Of a stretch of 64,000 nt of DNA, positions 23,365 through 34,185 are shown in pieces. This DNA comes from Toxorhynchites rutilus septentrionalis. Taxonomy: Eukaryota > Arthropoda > Insecta > Diptera > Culicidae. The first letter of the stretch is position 1; each line of letters begins with the position of its first letter. The notes under the pieces are model-generated. The model made no database searches, was not told the origin of the DNA, and saw nothing but the letters and a program-made list of their open reading frames with translations. The position numbers and the translations under genes were made by a program. The stretch covers positions 79,773,935-79,837,934 of the forward strand of contig NC_073744.1 of NCBI RefSeq assembly GCF_029784135.1. Reading direction: 5' to 3'.

Positions 23365-24296
23365 GTTGTTATTTTAACGTAGGACTACGTCTCGCGATTC
23401 TATACTAGGGTGTAAGTTCAAAGTTTCGAAAACGAGAGCGTTACGCCGGAACAACAAGATTTTGAGCGGACGAAATGGTATGATAAACACTTCATTCGAA
23501 AGATAAAATATCAACGATACAAAAATTTGTTCCACGTTGACAAAAATTTGTTTGATTTGTTCACACGAATCTCCAAAATTCCAAAATTAAATCGTCCTTA
23601 AAAGTTAAAAAAAAAAAATTTTAATTAAAAAAAATTAAAGTTTTTTAATAAGGAATATGTTCAATTACATTTGTCTCAAATTCCGAACACTATTTAAATA
23701 CTAATTTTAATGAAGATTTCTGCATAAAGAATCATCTGCTCATCCATTCATCTATAGTAGATTATTTCCTTTTCTAGCACTTAACATGAAAAGAGCAAAC
23801 AAAATTATTAAAACAACTACAAAAACTGAAAAATAAACTTTGCTTGATATATACGGACTTTACTAACGGATTTAGACGATTTACATACCAAACGAATAGG
23901 AAATTTCCTAAGATTTGTTTTTATAAATTGCAATCCCTGGAGTGTGAACGGTTTAAATTGATGAAAACTAGAAGCATTTACATTTTCCCATAGAGCAAAT
24001 CGACAAATGACAAAACATGAGTATTTTTGATTCGAATGAAAGTGTGTATTCCGTTTGGGTTAGAGGAAATATGAGTTTTCCATAGCAATTGGGAATTTTT
24101 TGACTCAAGCGTAACTTTTCAAAAGGGCGTATCGATTTGAGTAAGAGAAATCTTTGATAATTTATATCGCAAAAACTATGAGTCGTACCGAAATAGTGTC
24201 TTAGAAAGAGTTATAGAGTATTGATGGTTGAATATGAAAAACACTGAGTACACTGAGAAAACAAATTAATAATTTGCAAGTGAATAATACAGCCTA
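23365..24296. other. Noncoding, nothing recognised
   Basis: AT-rich, with homopolymer runs near 23610-23640. No frames or repeats that match elsewhere in the window. Confidence 0.4.
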
Positions 24297-24520
24297 GGGT
24301 GCCAATGAAAATGGTCATCTCTAATTTCAAAAAGTTACCTCATAAAAAATGTTCACCACCTCGTAAAAACACCCCATACCAAACATTAGCTCAATCGGAC
24401 TTAAGGGAGAGTGGCGCAAAGCGGTCAAAGTTTTAGTTTTTTGAAAATCGAAAAATCACCCAAGGGGGGAGTAAAGGAAATCGGGGTTTTCGTAAAAAAA
24501 ATTTTTTGATGCCAAGTGTC
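24297..24520. repeat. Dispersed repeat, copy 2
   Basis: Closely matches 11285-11460 in direct orientation, with the same order of short blocks (caatgaaaatggtcatctc, then gagagtggcgcaaagcggtc). It is noncoding. Confidence 0.6.
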
Positions 24521-25170
24521 TTAAAATTGCATGAAATCGAAATCTAGTGTCATCCCGAATTTTTTTTTTTTTCAAAAGTCGACACTCTTGGACTTAGTTT
24601 TTTTCTGGATACGAAACGAAACGTATGGCTTTGGGTACAAATAAAAATAGTGATCTCGATTTTTCATTCGGAACTTGCTGCGAAATGGGCTTCAATTTTT
24701 AATGTCGCAGATAACGTTGTAGAATCCGGAACCACATTCTGTTCAAAACTGTACACAAAAATACCATTAAAGCCATTACAGTGATGCTTCTGAATCCAGA
24801 CGCTTTCTAATCCGGACACTTTTTCATTACATTCAATATCATGCCTAAGCCATGACATTTTTTGCATGTTGAATTAATGTGACTGATAGTTACTATTGTG
24901 TCAATTCAGTTTAGTGTCAAACATAGTACCTTAGCTGTTAACAAAAAAATTGAAAAAATCAAAAATCAATGTGAATTTCACAAACCCATGTCCGGAATAA
25001 AAAGCAGAAAATGCTCTTAAATCCGGACGGTCAAAAGTTGACGATTAAATTCCTCATTGAAGGAGTTGCATAAGGGTATATTAGAAGACTTAGTATGGAG
25101 TATGGAGTGTGGAGCGAAGATTTTCGGCCTGGGAAACCGCCACATACATTTTTTTCCAAACCTTATCAAT

Positions 25171-25870
25171 ATAAGTATCAAATGAAAGGGCTTGATTAGT
25201 AAAATACAATTATTGATGAATAATGTAGATCCAAGATGGCGATAGCTACAAAATGGTTGATTACATACAGAACCCCATTAATATGTGTATCAAATGAAAG
25301 GGCTTGATTAGTAGAATACAATTATTGATGAAAAATGAAGATTCAAGATGGCGGTCGCTACAAAATGGTGGATTACATGTTTTCTCAGAACCCCATCAAT
25401 ATGGGTATCAAATGAAAGGGCTTGATTAGTAGAATACAATTATTGATGAAAAATGTAGATCCAAGATGGCGGTCGCTACAAAATGGTGGATTTCATATTC
25501 CCTCAGAACCCCATCAATAGTGGTATCAAATGAAGGGTTTGATAAGTAGAATACACTTATTGATGAAAAATGTAAATCCAAGATGGCGGCCACTACAAAA
25601 TGGTGGAGAACATATTTAACTCAGAACCCCATCAAATTAAAGAGATGAACCAGCCTACGGCTGAAAGAATAAAAGAATAAAAAAGAACCCCATCAATATG
25701 GGTATGAAACAAAAGAGATTGACTAGTAGAACACAGTTGTTCATGAAAAATTCAAAAATTTCCAAAATGGCCGCCACCACAAAATGTTTTGAAAAAAAAA
25801 TTTTTTTTTCAAAACTGCATCAATATGTGTATTAAATGAAGGAGTTTACTATTTGAACACAAATTCAAAA
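25171..25870 (+). repeat. Second 118-bp tandem array
   Basis: Units start near 25171, 25283, 25401, 25519, 25698 and 25825. Unit four is lengthened by a 48-bp insertion plus its duplication. The following stretch 25870-26160 resembles the palindrome centre at 21590-21790, and an inverted unit follows at 26165-26240. This is therefore a second copy of the same foldback family. Confidence 0.8.
25636..25683 (+). mobile_element. Very short LINE or SINE 3' end with 13-bp target duplication
   Basis: A 48-bp insert reading gatgaaccagcctacggctg and ending in an AATAAAAG-like tail interrupts one array unit. The 13 bases AGAACCCCATCAA occur on both sides (25623-25635 and 25684-25696). This is what a severely 5'-truncated retroposon leaves. 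The donor family is not identified. Confidence 0.7.
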
Positions 25871-26255
25871 TGAACCACGTCAGATTTCCATTTTCTACAG
25901 TTTGATGTTTCATTACATGTGCCTCGATTTTATTTAAGTCTCATCAATGCCCTAGATTAATGAAGAAAGGGGTGTGGTAACTACTAACTGCTACTTGCCT
26001 CATCATTTTTTAGCTTTTAGTACATCATCTATATTATTATTATTATGTTTAATCACAATGAAACTGAACTTAAAAAGTGTTTTTTACTTATTTATTTTTT
26101 AGTTCTTAGTACATTATCTGTATCATTAGTATATTTCTCTACAATAAAACCGTTCAACAATTTTTTTAAATTTTGGATTTGCATTTTTCATAAATACCCG
26201 TGTTCTACTAGTCAAGCTCTTTCGTTTGATACCCATATTGATGGTTATATATTGA

Positions 26256-26257
26256 TG

Positions 26258-26303
<46 letters not shown>

Positions 26304-26313
26304 TATATATATA
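26256..26313. repeat. AT microsatellite, left part
   Basis: A nearly pure AT run, interrupted once. It continues at 34616-34697 after the errantivirus, which inserted into it. Confidence 0.9.
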
Positions 26314-26743
26314 AGTTAACACCCACATCCCCATGTACTACACGAACAGATCAACTAACCACCGAACAACAGCGGTGACCCACTTCCAATAGAGCTAACG
26401 CATCAGTTCTCCGGGCGACACATGAACAAACAGCGCATCATCATTGACGGCGCATCGACCTGAATATTTGCACCGTCAACATCATCGATACCAACGACCC
26501 ATCGAAACATCGACCTATCGTTCGATACACAATCCTAAGGCTCAGCGCTTTGGCCAGGTCGAAGTCCACCACGATCGAGCTCACCGGAACCAAACTGGAG
26601 AATCAGCATAACCGTACGCCGCGTTAGGGAACTCAGCTCAGGCTAATTAGTAAGGAATAAAGTCAGTCATAATTCGATGTTCAAGTGAGGTAGTTCGTTT
26701 ATAATTTTTTAAAAACCTTCCCAAAGGCCTAACTTCTTTAACT
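26314..26743 (+). repeat. 5' LTR of the errantivirus
   Basis: 430 bp, the same as 34186-34615. It holds a polyadenylation signal AATAAA at 26656-26661 and, just after it, TCAGTC (26663-26668), which fits an arthropod initiator. The transcript probably starts near there, giving a TATA-less LTR promoter. Confidence 0.9.
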
Positions 26744-26760
26744 GGCGCAGTCGGTAGGAT
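26743..26760 (+). other. Primer-binding site, tRNA-Ser type
   Basis: TGGCGCAGTCGGTAGGAT begins with the last base of the LTR. It is complementary to the 3' end of an insect serine tRNA as I recall it, an assignment usual in this group. Confidence 0.75.
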
Positions 26761-26986
26761 GCGATTACCGCTCAAGTGTTTCGAAATAGATATGAAATAG
26801 TGATCGAATTGATTAAGTGCAGAACAATATCGGATTAACAGAAAATAGAAATAATCTAGTGCAAAGTGAAGTTTAACTGAATAACGAGAAAAAGAGGCCC
26901 AAATACAAAAGACAATACGTGTGCTTCGAAAAAGACTTGAACATTACTAATGTTTGTTTCAAAGAAGAAATTTATCAGATCAATCA

Positions 26987-27039
26987 ATGAAGGTGCTATC
27001 GGGAAGAACCACTCTGCGAATATTAGTTTTATTCTCCAT
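26987..27039 (+). CDS. env: Probable first coding exon of env (signal-peptide start)
   Basis: An ATG at 26987 opens 17 codons plus two bases, encoding a short basic then hydrophobic stretch like the start of a signal peptide. A strong splice donor, GTAAGT, follows at 27040-27045. The two leftover bases fit the phase of the env acceptor at 32447-32448, whose exon supplies one base to complete the codon. Errantivirus env is known to be made from a spliced subgenomic RNA. The open env frame downstream has no upstream ATG in a plausible place, which supports this. Splicing itself is inferred. Confidence 0.65.
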
Positions 27040-27394
27040 GTAAGTAATTCTCCACAATTATTATCTTATACCTTCTATATAACTAAAGTTAAAACACCCA
27101 ATGTGGCAGAATTGATATCTGCATAAATATTAATAATATCATTATCAAAAGAAATTAAACGTATGTGCAAGTAGACCACCTCGCGTAGCGAGTAACTAGT
27201 GTGTAACAAACAGAGAGCATATCTGTAGTTCCACTAGTGCGGAAAGTTCTTATCAGACCATCCAACGGTGAAGTGCTAATCTCACACCGCGTAGGAGACT
27301 GATCGCATAGCAGAGTGAATATCTGTGGTAGATGCGATCGGTACAATAAGATTTCCCCCGGTCGAAAGCACAGTGTCTACACAGCAGAGAGAAT

Positions 27395-27548
27395 ATCTGC
27401 GCCGTGTGTAGCCAGCCGCGTTTAGATTGTAAGAAACAATCGCCATATAAAATATCGCGTTTAGATTTAAGATCTGCGCCGTGTGTAGCCAGCCGCGTTT
27501 AGATTGTAAGAAACAATCGCCATATAAAATATCGCGTTTAGATTTAAG
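27395..27548 (+). repeat. 77-bp tandem duplication in the errantivirus leader
   Basis: 27395-27471 and 27472-27548 look identical and each begins ATCTGCGCCGTGTGTAGCC. Shorter related blocks (cagag.gaatatctg) occur at 27209, 27309 and 27382. It lies 54 bp before the gag start. Confidence 0.9.
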
Positions 27549-27602
27549 AAAATTCTAAAGAAAAACTAATCAAATTTCTTCACCCCCGAGATATAGGATT
27601 TG

Positions 27603-28949
27603 ATGGACCGTTTCCATCCCTATAATTTAAGAAATCGAGAAATGAACACGGAAATGAACAATTCTCCTAACCCAATACCTCCTCCTCCACCTCAACCGAA
27701 TCCTTTACTACCCCCTAGACAGAACATGAATCGAATTGAAGAAACAAACAGAATATTCGAACAGGCTGAAAAGATTACGAAATCTCTCCAAACACCCCAA
27801 GCGGTGAGAGAACTGCAACCATTCGACGGCAATCCCGTTAAGTTGCATAGTTTCATTAGGTCCGTCGAACATTTTATGCCATTCATGGAACCTATTAAAA
27901 ATACACCTTTCGAGCAAATTTGGCTTCAAGCTATAAGAAGCAAAATAATTAATGAAGCGGACCAAGTCCTAGAAACTTATGGAACTTCTCTCAACTGGGA
28001 TGAGATTAAAGCAAATCTCATCGCTTATTATAATGATAAACGTGACTCAGTCACACTTACCCGCGAGCTGTTTCAACTTCAGCAAAACGGATCAGTTGAA
28101 CAATTTTTTGGACAAGTACAAAATCTTCTATCCTTACTAATTAATAATACTAATATTTCTCCAAGAGAAGAGAATATTAAAAATGATAGAAACTCGACGC
28201 ATAAGGAAAATGCTCTACAGGTTTTCCTAGCAGGGCTGAAAGAGCCGATTGGAGGGAACGTGCGTGCACGTCAACCCAGAAATATAAAACAAGCATTTGA
28301 TGCTGCGGTAGAAGAACGTAACTATCAAAGTCGTACGGGCTTAAGTAAACCGACTTTAACACCACGTTTACCCAAACCAATACATTTTTATCCTCAATTA
28401 CAAACTCGTCAACCGATGTTTAATCATCGACCATTTATTCCCCGTCAACCATATCAATCATATCAGCATGAAAGTATTCCAACCAGACCAAACTTTACGC
28501 CTCGTTTTCCAGCTCCACCTCAGGGCAATAATACCAACAATGGACAACTTCGGAAAGCATTACCGAGTCCAATGAATGCTGATAAATCCATTCGCTCTAA
28601 ATATGTAAATTACGTTAATAGACCACCGCATAATTATAATGCAAGAAGCCAATTCTTTCCTGCTGTCCCACCGAGACCAGCACGGATAACGGAATTAAGA
28701 AATATTGAACAAACTCAACAAAACGCTCAAGAGTATCAATACGAGTATCAATGTTATCCCTTGGCAAGTTATCACCACGATTACTACCCAACGCCAATGG
28801 ATAATTATTCATACGAAGAAGACCATTCAGAAATACATTTAGAAAATGAGCAAGAAACTTCCAATGAGACCTACGAACAAGAAACTTCTAGCGAAGCAGT
28901 CGATAACCTAAATTTTCAACTGGAAAGCACATCCCATTTCCCCAGGTAA
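27603..28949 (+). CDS. gag: Errantivirus Gag
   Basis: A 448-residue structural polyprotein, expected to form the capsid and bind genomic RNA. The ATG at 27603 is preferred; the codon before it in frame is TTG. The N-terminal ~40 residues are rich in Asn and Pro, the middle (about 60-230) has the helical capsid-like composition, and the C-terminal part is rich in Pro, Arg, Asn and Tyr. No CCHC zinc knuckle is seen, as is usual for errantivirus Gag. The last ~45 bases overlap the open pol frame, and AAATTTT at 28910-28916 fits a -1 frameshift site. No stop or frame break occurs. Confidence 0.85.
   Translation: MDRFHPYNLRNREMNTEMNNSPNPIPPPPPQPNPLLPPRQNMNRIEETNRIFEQAEKITKSLQTPQAVRELQPFDGNPVKLHSFIRSVEHFMPFMEPIKNTPFEQIWLQAIRSKIINEADQVLETYGTSLNWDEIKANLIAYYNDKRDSVTLTRELFQLQQNGSVEQFFGQVQNLLSLLINNTNISPREENIKNDRNSTHKENALQVFLAGLKEPIGGNVRARQPRNIKQAFDAAVEERNYQSRTGLSKPTLTPRLPKPIHFYPQLQTRQPMFNHRPFIPRQPYQSYQHESIPTRPNFTPRFPAPPQGNNTNNGQLRKALPSPMNADKSIRSKYVNYVNRPPHNYNARSQFFPAVPPRPARITELRNIEQTQQNAQEYQYEYQCYPLASYHHDYYPTPMDNYSYEEDHSEIHLENEQETSNETYEQETSSEAVDNLNFQLESTSHFPR
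28910..28916 (+). promoter_or_regulatory. Candidate -1 ribosomal frameshift heptamer between gag and pol
   Basis: AAATTTT in gag phase reads A AAT TTT, the X XXY YYZ pattern. The pol frame opens only at 28907 (a stop lies at 28904-28906) and gag ends at 28949, so the heptamer sits in the short overlap. A downstream stem or pseudoknot was not assessed. Confidence 0.6.
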
Positions 28950-28972
28950 ACTCAAAAAATTTCATCCCTTAC

Positions 28973-31900
28973 ATGGAAATTCCCACACGTCAAGGGTTTG
29001 GATTGAAATTATTGATAGATACGGGAGCTAACAAAAATTATTTATGCCCCCGATTTGTGAAAAAATCCTTTGCGCTGCCTACACCAACTGTTGTCTCCAA
29101 CATCTCAGGCACTCACAAAATTGAACGATATGTCGACTTCAATCCATTTCCCGACTTAACTGATAAATCGTTCAAATTTCATATTTTTGATTTTCATAAT
29201 TTTTCCCACGGCCTTATTGGGTATGAAACGCTTCAGGAACTTAAAGCGAAGATTGAAACAGATGACAATTCCATAACCATATTAGGAACAAAACTTCAGA
29301 TGCTCAGAAAACATCCAGAACCTTTCTCAAAGGAAATTTCAAGAGAAACCATTCATAATATAGAGATACCAGTTTCCGAGCAATCAGGTGATTTTTTACT
29401 AGAAGATGATCTCGAAATCAATACAAACCTTTTCATATGTGCTGGTTTATACCAAGCAGTAGGTCATAAAGTCATTGTCAGTCTCAAGAACAGTTCAACT
29501 GAGAATCAAACACTTTCATTAGATTATCCACTTGAGATCACTCTTAATAACTTTGAATGCTTGGTTGAGCAAAACGAATTCAATTTTTTGGAAGCTCGTC
29601 CTGACAGATTCAGAAAACTTATGGACCAACTTCGTCTGGATCATTTAAACAGAGAAGAGAAAAATAGTTTGATCAATGTCATTGAGGAAAATCAAGATAT
29701 TTTTCACCTCGACAACGAACCCCTTACAGCTACTAATGTTGTGAAACATAAAATTTTGACCCATGATGAGATACCTGTGTATCAGAAAAGCTATAGGTAT
29801 CCTCATTGCCATAAAGAGGAAGTCGGCAAACAAATTCAGAAAATGCTTGATGAAAACATAATTCGTCCTTCTACGTCACCATGGAATTCACCCATTTGGG
29901 TCGTTCCGAAGAAAGCGGATGCTGCAGGTATTCAAAAATGGAGAATCGTCGTTGATTACAGAAAGCTCAATGCTAAAACTGTGGATGATAAATTCCCCAT
30001 ACCGAATATCACGGATATCCTAGATAAATTAGGGAGAAGTAAATATTTTACAACCCTAGATTTAGCTTCGGGATTCCACCAAATTCTGATGGAAAAAGAC
30101 GATATTCAAAAAACTGCATTTTCAACTGAGAACGGCCACTACGAATATCTAAGAATGCCATTCGGGCTGAAAAACGCCCCGGCAACATTTCAGAGAACAA
30201 TGAATGCTGTGCTGGTAGGCCTAGCCGGATTTATCTGCCTAGTGTATATGGACGATATCATTGTATTCAGCAGCAGTTTACAAGAACACTGCAACAACTT
30301 AAATAAAATTTTCGCTGCTCTTAAAAAAGCCAACTTAAAAATACAGCTCGACAAAAGTGAATTTTTGAAGAAAGAGGTCTCCTTCCTCGGTCACGTGGTG
30401 AATGAAGAAGGTGTAAAACCAAACCCAGAAAAAATTGAAGTTATCCAAAATTGGCCAATTCCCAAAACCGAGAAGGACATTAAATCCTTCTTAGGAACAC
30501 TGGGATACTATAGAAAATTCATAAAGGATTTCAGCCGGATAACGAAACCGCTAACACAATGTCTTCGGAAAAATGAGAAAGTAGAACATACTCCAGAATT
30601 TCTAAAAGCATTCAACAAGTGCAAACAGATACTTTCTAGCAGCGCTATTCTAATACACCCAGATTTCGAAAAAACCTTCATATTGACAACAGATGCATCC
30701 AAATACGCAATAGGAGCTGTTCTCTCACAAGGTCCAATCGGAAGAGATAAACCTGTTGCTTTTGCATCGAGAACACTCAGTCAAACCGAAGAAAAGTACT
30801 CCACTATTGAGAAGGAGTTACTAGCTATTTATTGGGCAACCAAATATTTCCGACCGTACCTTTTCGGAAATAAATTCATTTTATACACAGATCACAAGCC
30901 GCTTACTTGCGCCGTGAACTTGAAAGATCCATCAAGTAAAATTGCCAGATGGATGATTGCTTTAATGGACTATTCCTACGATATAAGATATCGTGCCGGA
31001 AAACAAAATGTCGTTGCCGATGGCCTCTCTAGAATTCCCCAAAATTTAAATCTGAATGAAGAACAAAATGATTCTTCATCAGACGCTGCTACGCAACATT
31101 CGGCAGACACCGATGACTCGGAATTTATCGCATGTACCGAAAAACCGGTAAACACTTTTTCCAATCAGATCATTTTGAAAATAGATGGAACTGAGAGTGA
31201 GACCACCGGAGAACAAGTTTTTCCCAAAGTCCTAAGACACACGTTTACAAAAGTGAATTTTGGTGTACCAATATTACTAAGAATATTCAAAGAATTCATG
31301 GATCCTAAAAGAGTAAATTGCATTTACTGCCCAGAAAATCTCATCAACACCCTTCAAATTGTGTATAAAAACTATTTTTCTCGCGTCAAAACGTTTAAAG
31401 TAGTTATTTCACAAAAGTTCTTAATTGACTTAAAAACTGAAGAAGAACAGAATGAAGTCATAAATACAACACATACAAGAGCTCACAGAGGCATCGAAGA
31501 AAATCTGATGGCTATCAGCCAGAAATTCTACTTCCCGAACATGAAAAGGAAAGTTAGAACACACGTCACATTGTGCAATACGTGTAAAACTGCTAAATAT
31601 GAGCGACATCCTTATAAATTGAACCTAGCCCAAACTCCAATACCTAAAAAGCCGCTAGACATAGTTCATGTTGATATATTCATATGTCAACCAAACACGT
31701 TCATATCCGTGGTAGACAAATTATCGAAGTTCGGAATGCTTTTTCCAATTAAATCGAGATCGATTCCTGACGTCCGTTCAGGACTGACAAAATTCTTCTC
31801 AACATATGGGATACCCAGACTTTTGGTCAGTGACAATGAACCAGCACTAAAGTCTGTTGAAGTAAGAGGCATGTTAGAAGAACTAAGAATTGAAACATAT

Positions 31901-32404
31901 TTCACACCATCTAATAAAAGCGAAGTGAATGGAATCGTTGAACGATTTCACTCAACAATTGCAGAAATGTTTCGCTGTTGTAGATCGAAACATGAGGGAT
32001 TAAGTAAGAAAGAGTTGTTTAGAGTCACTGTAGCACTTTATAACGACACTATTCACTCTTCAACCAAGATGCGACCCAAAGAAGTATTCTTTGGAATAAA
32101 AGAGGGAGAGGTGAGACCGAGTAACATTGAAGAAATTGTTAGGAAAAGGAATGAAATATACAATGAAGCAACATTAGCTCTCATTAAAAAACAAAAACAA
32201 GATTTACAGCACCACAACAAAAACAAGGAAGCTGACCCATCACTGGAAGTGGACGAAACTGTATACGTCGCGCGCCAAGGGGTCAAAAGTAAAACAAAGG
32301 ATAAGTATAAACGATATCAAATCGCAAGAGATAACACAAAAACCTTCCAAGATCAGAATGGAAGAACGATACATAAAACAAAAATAAGACGTCAAAGAAA
32401 ATGA
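28973..32404 (+). CDS. pol: Errantivirus Pol (protease, reverse transcriptase, RNase H, integrase)
   Basis: 1143 residues counted from the first ATG; the frame is open from 28907, and Pol is probably made by frameshifting from Gag. The aspartic protease active site DTGA is at residues 16-19. Reverse transcriptase has YMDD at 425-428 within VYMDDIIVF. RNase H shows TDAS near 573-576. Integrase has the HHCC zinc motif (H834, H838, C868, C871) and the catalytic D901, D954, E990, with 35 residues between the last two. All signature residues are present and the frame has no break. It copies the RNA genome and integrates the product. The env splice acceptor lies 43 bases past the stop. Confidence 0.93.
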   Translation: MEIPTRQGFGLKLLIDTGANKNYLCPRFVKKSFALPTPTVVSNISGTHKIERYVDFNPFPDLTDKSFKFHIFDFHNFSHGLIGYETLQELKAKIETDDNSITILGTKLQMLRKHPEPFSKEISRETIHNIEIPVSEQSGDFLLEDDLEINTNLFICAGLYQAVGHKVIVSLKNSSTENQTLSLDYPLEITLNNFECLVEQNEFNFLEARPDRFRKLMDQLRLDHLNREEKNSLINVIEENQDIFHLDNEPLTATNVVKHKILTHDEIPVYQKSYRYPHCHKEEVGKQIQKMLDENIIRPSTSPWNSPIWVVPKKADAAGIQKWRIVVDYRKLNAKTVDDKFPIPNITDILDKLGRSKYFTTLDLASGFHQILMEKDDIQKTAFSTENGHYEYLRMPFGLKNAPATFQRTMNAVLVGLAGFICLVYMDDIIVFSSSLQEHCNNLNKIFAALKKANLKIQLDKSEFLKKEVSFLGHVVNEEGVKPNPEKIEVIQNWPIPKTEKDIKSFLGTLGYYRKFIKDFSRITKPLTQCLRKNEKVEHTPEFLKAFNKCKQILSSSAILIHPDFEKTFILTTDASKYAIGAVLSQGPIGRDKPVAFASRTLSQTEEKYSTIEKELLAIYWATKYFRPYLFGNKFILYTDHKPLTCAVNLKDPSSKIARWMIALMDYSYDIRYRAGKQNVVADGLSRIPQNLNLNEEQNDSSSDAATQHSADTDDSEFIACTEKPVNTFSNQIILKIDGTESETTGEQVFPKVLRHTFTKVNFGVPILLRIFKEFMDPKRVNCIYCPENLINTLQIVYKNYFSRVKTFKVVISQKFLIDLKTEEEQNEVINTTHTRAHRGIEENLMAISQKFYFPNMKRKVRTHVTLCNTCKTAKYERHPYKLNLAQTPIPKKPLDIVHVDIFICQPNTFISVVDKLSKFGMLFPIKSRSIPDVRSGLTKFFSTYGIPRLLVSDNEPALKSVEVRGMLEELRIETYFTPSNKSEVNGIVERFHSTIAEMFRCCRSKHEGLSKKELFRVTVALYNDTIHSSTKMRPKEVFFGIKEGEVRPSNIEEIVRKRNEIYNEATLALIKKQKQDLQHHNKNKEADPSLEVDETVYVARQGVKSKTKDKYKRYQIARDNTKTFQDQNGRTIHKTKIRRQRK

Positions 32405-32448
32405 CGTCTCGAAACCCAAAGTAGTACTCACATATTTCTCTATTCCAG

Positions 32449-34114
32449 ATTAGCCCTTGATGTTACAGCAGAAGTGACGATAACAGACCTCTCACGACAT
32501 GATGGAATAATAGCATTTAGCGAGAGAGAAGCGAAGATTATCACATCTCAACATTTCCATCTCCACATCGTGGATTTGGAAAAGTTCGAAAGTAGTTTCA
32601 CCAACCTCCAGTATACGTTACACCAGTTCGAACGACAAAATTTCACGAAACCATACCTTAAAACATTGGACATTAGGATGAAACAAATTTCCGACAATTA
32701 CAAACAGTTGAAACCCATACACCGACAGAAACGAGGACTCTTAAACCCATTAGGAACGTTTATCAAATCATTGACCGGCAATTTAGACGACGACGATTTA
32801 CAATTAATCCGACAAACGATAGAAAATTCAAAAACCAAAACCAACACACTTATTGACAACAACAACCGACAAATCAGAATCAATCAGGAATTCGAAGCTA
32901 AAATTAACAATTTAATTAGCCACGTAAATGAAAACCAAATTGAGGTTTTAAGAAGAATATCGAGAATTGCCAATAACGTAAACACAGAATATGAAAATCA
33001 TTTAAAAGGAATAGTTCACGATCTATTTTTCAATCTAGATCTACTAAACAACCAACTAAGAGACATTTTTGAAATTGTACAACTATCGAAAATAGGGATT
33101 TTATCTAGGGCAATATTAAACAATAATGAAACAGAGTTTGTACTAGAAAAGTTAGAAGAACAAAATATTCACATTAACAATATTGACCAAATTTATGAAT
33201 TTCTTAGTATAGAAACACATCATGAAAGTACAAAAATAATATTTGTGATCAAGATCCCAATATTTATGTCAGAAAAGTTCCAATATATTAGATTTGAAAC
33301 ATTACCAAGAAAAAACAGAATTATATCGACACCCTACAACTCAGCTGTTCTGAGTAAAACACTGACACTAGGAATAAATAACGAATGTACAATTGTTGAA
33401 AATTATAGAATTTGCCAAAGACAGGAGCTCACGAATTTAACAGGCGACGGTTGTATCGACAACGCATTAAGAGGAATCAACGCATCTTGCCCCTACGAGG
33501 AACATCGCATCGGAATGGACATTAAGCCTATCGACGACCACACGCTGATCGTGAGAAACGCTGATAAATCCGTTCTTCTGGATTCAAATTGCAACATCAA
33601 ATCGAGACAGATAACGGGAACTCTACTGATCAAATATCCAAACTGCTCTGTTTCAATCAATGGAAGCAAATACGACGACAAGAGGACAATTAATCATCAC
33701 GAGATCAGAACTATTTCAACAATTGGAGTGAACTTTCAGCCAACAGTAATCTTCAACCAACCTGATCTGCAACAAGTAAACCTGCTTAGAATTGAAAACC
33801 GAGACCACATCCATAAACTGCAAAGAGACCACATAACACTGCAACATACTACGATTGGATTCCTGATTCCACTCGCAGCCATGATCATAGGATTGGCAAT
33901 CATGAGCCTGAAGAAACATATTGGAGTATACACCACACCACGAAATGTATCAACAGAGGTAAAACCCTATGCTAACACAAAAAGCATGACATCTTCCCTC
34001 TCCTCAGATCAAACCCAACAAGACAAATCACTAGAAAACCCAGCACAAACAACTTCAACGATACTCGCAGAAGTTCATCTATGCAACAATCAACAACAGC
34101 GGTTTCAATTCTAG
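32449..34114 (+). CDS. env: Errantivirus Env, main exon
   Basis: A surface glycoprotein-like frame. A splice acceptor (tttctctattccag, AG at 32447-32448) precedes it. Together with the exon 26987-27039 it would encode about 572 residues. A furin-type site RQKR is encoded at 32723-32734, followed by a Gly-rich hydrophobic fusion-peptide-like stretch, as in insect errantivirus and baculovirus F-type proteins. Coiled-coil-like Asn- and Gln-rich helices follow, then several cysteines. One strongly hydrophobic membrane segment lies at about 33854-33906, with a cytoplasmic tail of roughly 70 residues. No frame break is present. The in-frame GTG at 32474 is unlikely to be the real start. Confidence 0.85.
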
Positions 34115-34174
34115 CAGCCTCATCGAATTGTACCTCCGAAGAAAACAACTTAAGATTCGAGACGAATCTTCATT

Positions 34175-34185
34175 AGGGAGAGAGT
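34175..34185 (+). other. Polypurine tract of the errantivirus
   Basis: AGGGAGAGAGT lies immediately before the 3' LTR, the expected position of the plus-strand primer. Confidence 0.75.

Noticed and set aside
26126..26326. Poly(Ile-Tyr) peptides at AT microsatellites
   Set aside because: Translation artefacts of AT dinucleotide runs; the same occurs near 52083-52194.
32474..32476. GTG as the start codon of env
   Set aside because: The frame is open upstream to a good splice acceptor, and a matching exon with ATG exists in the leader.
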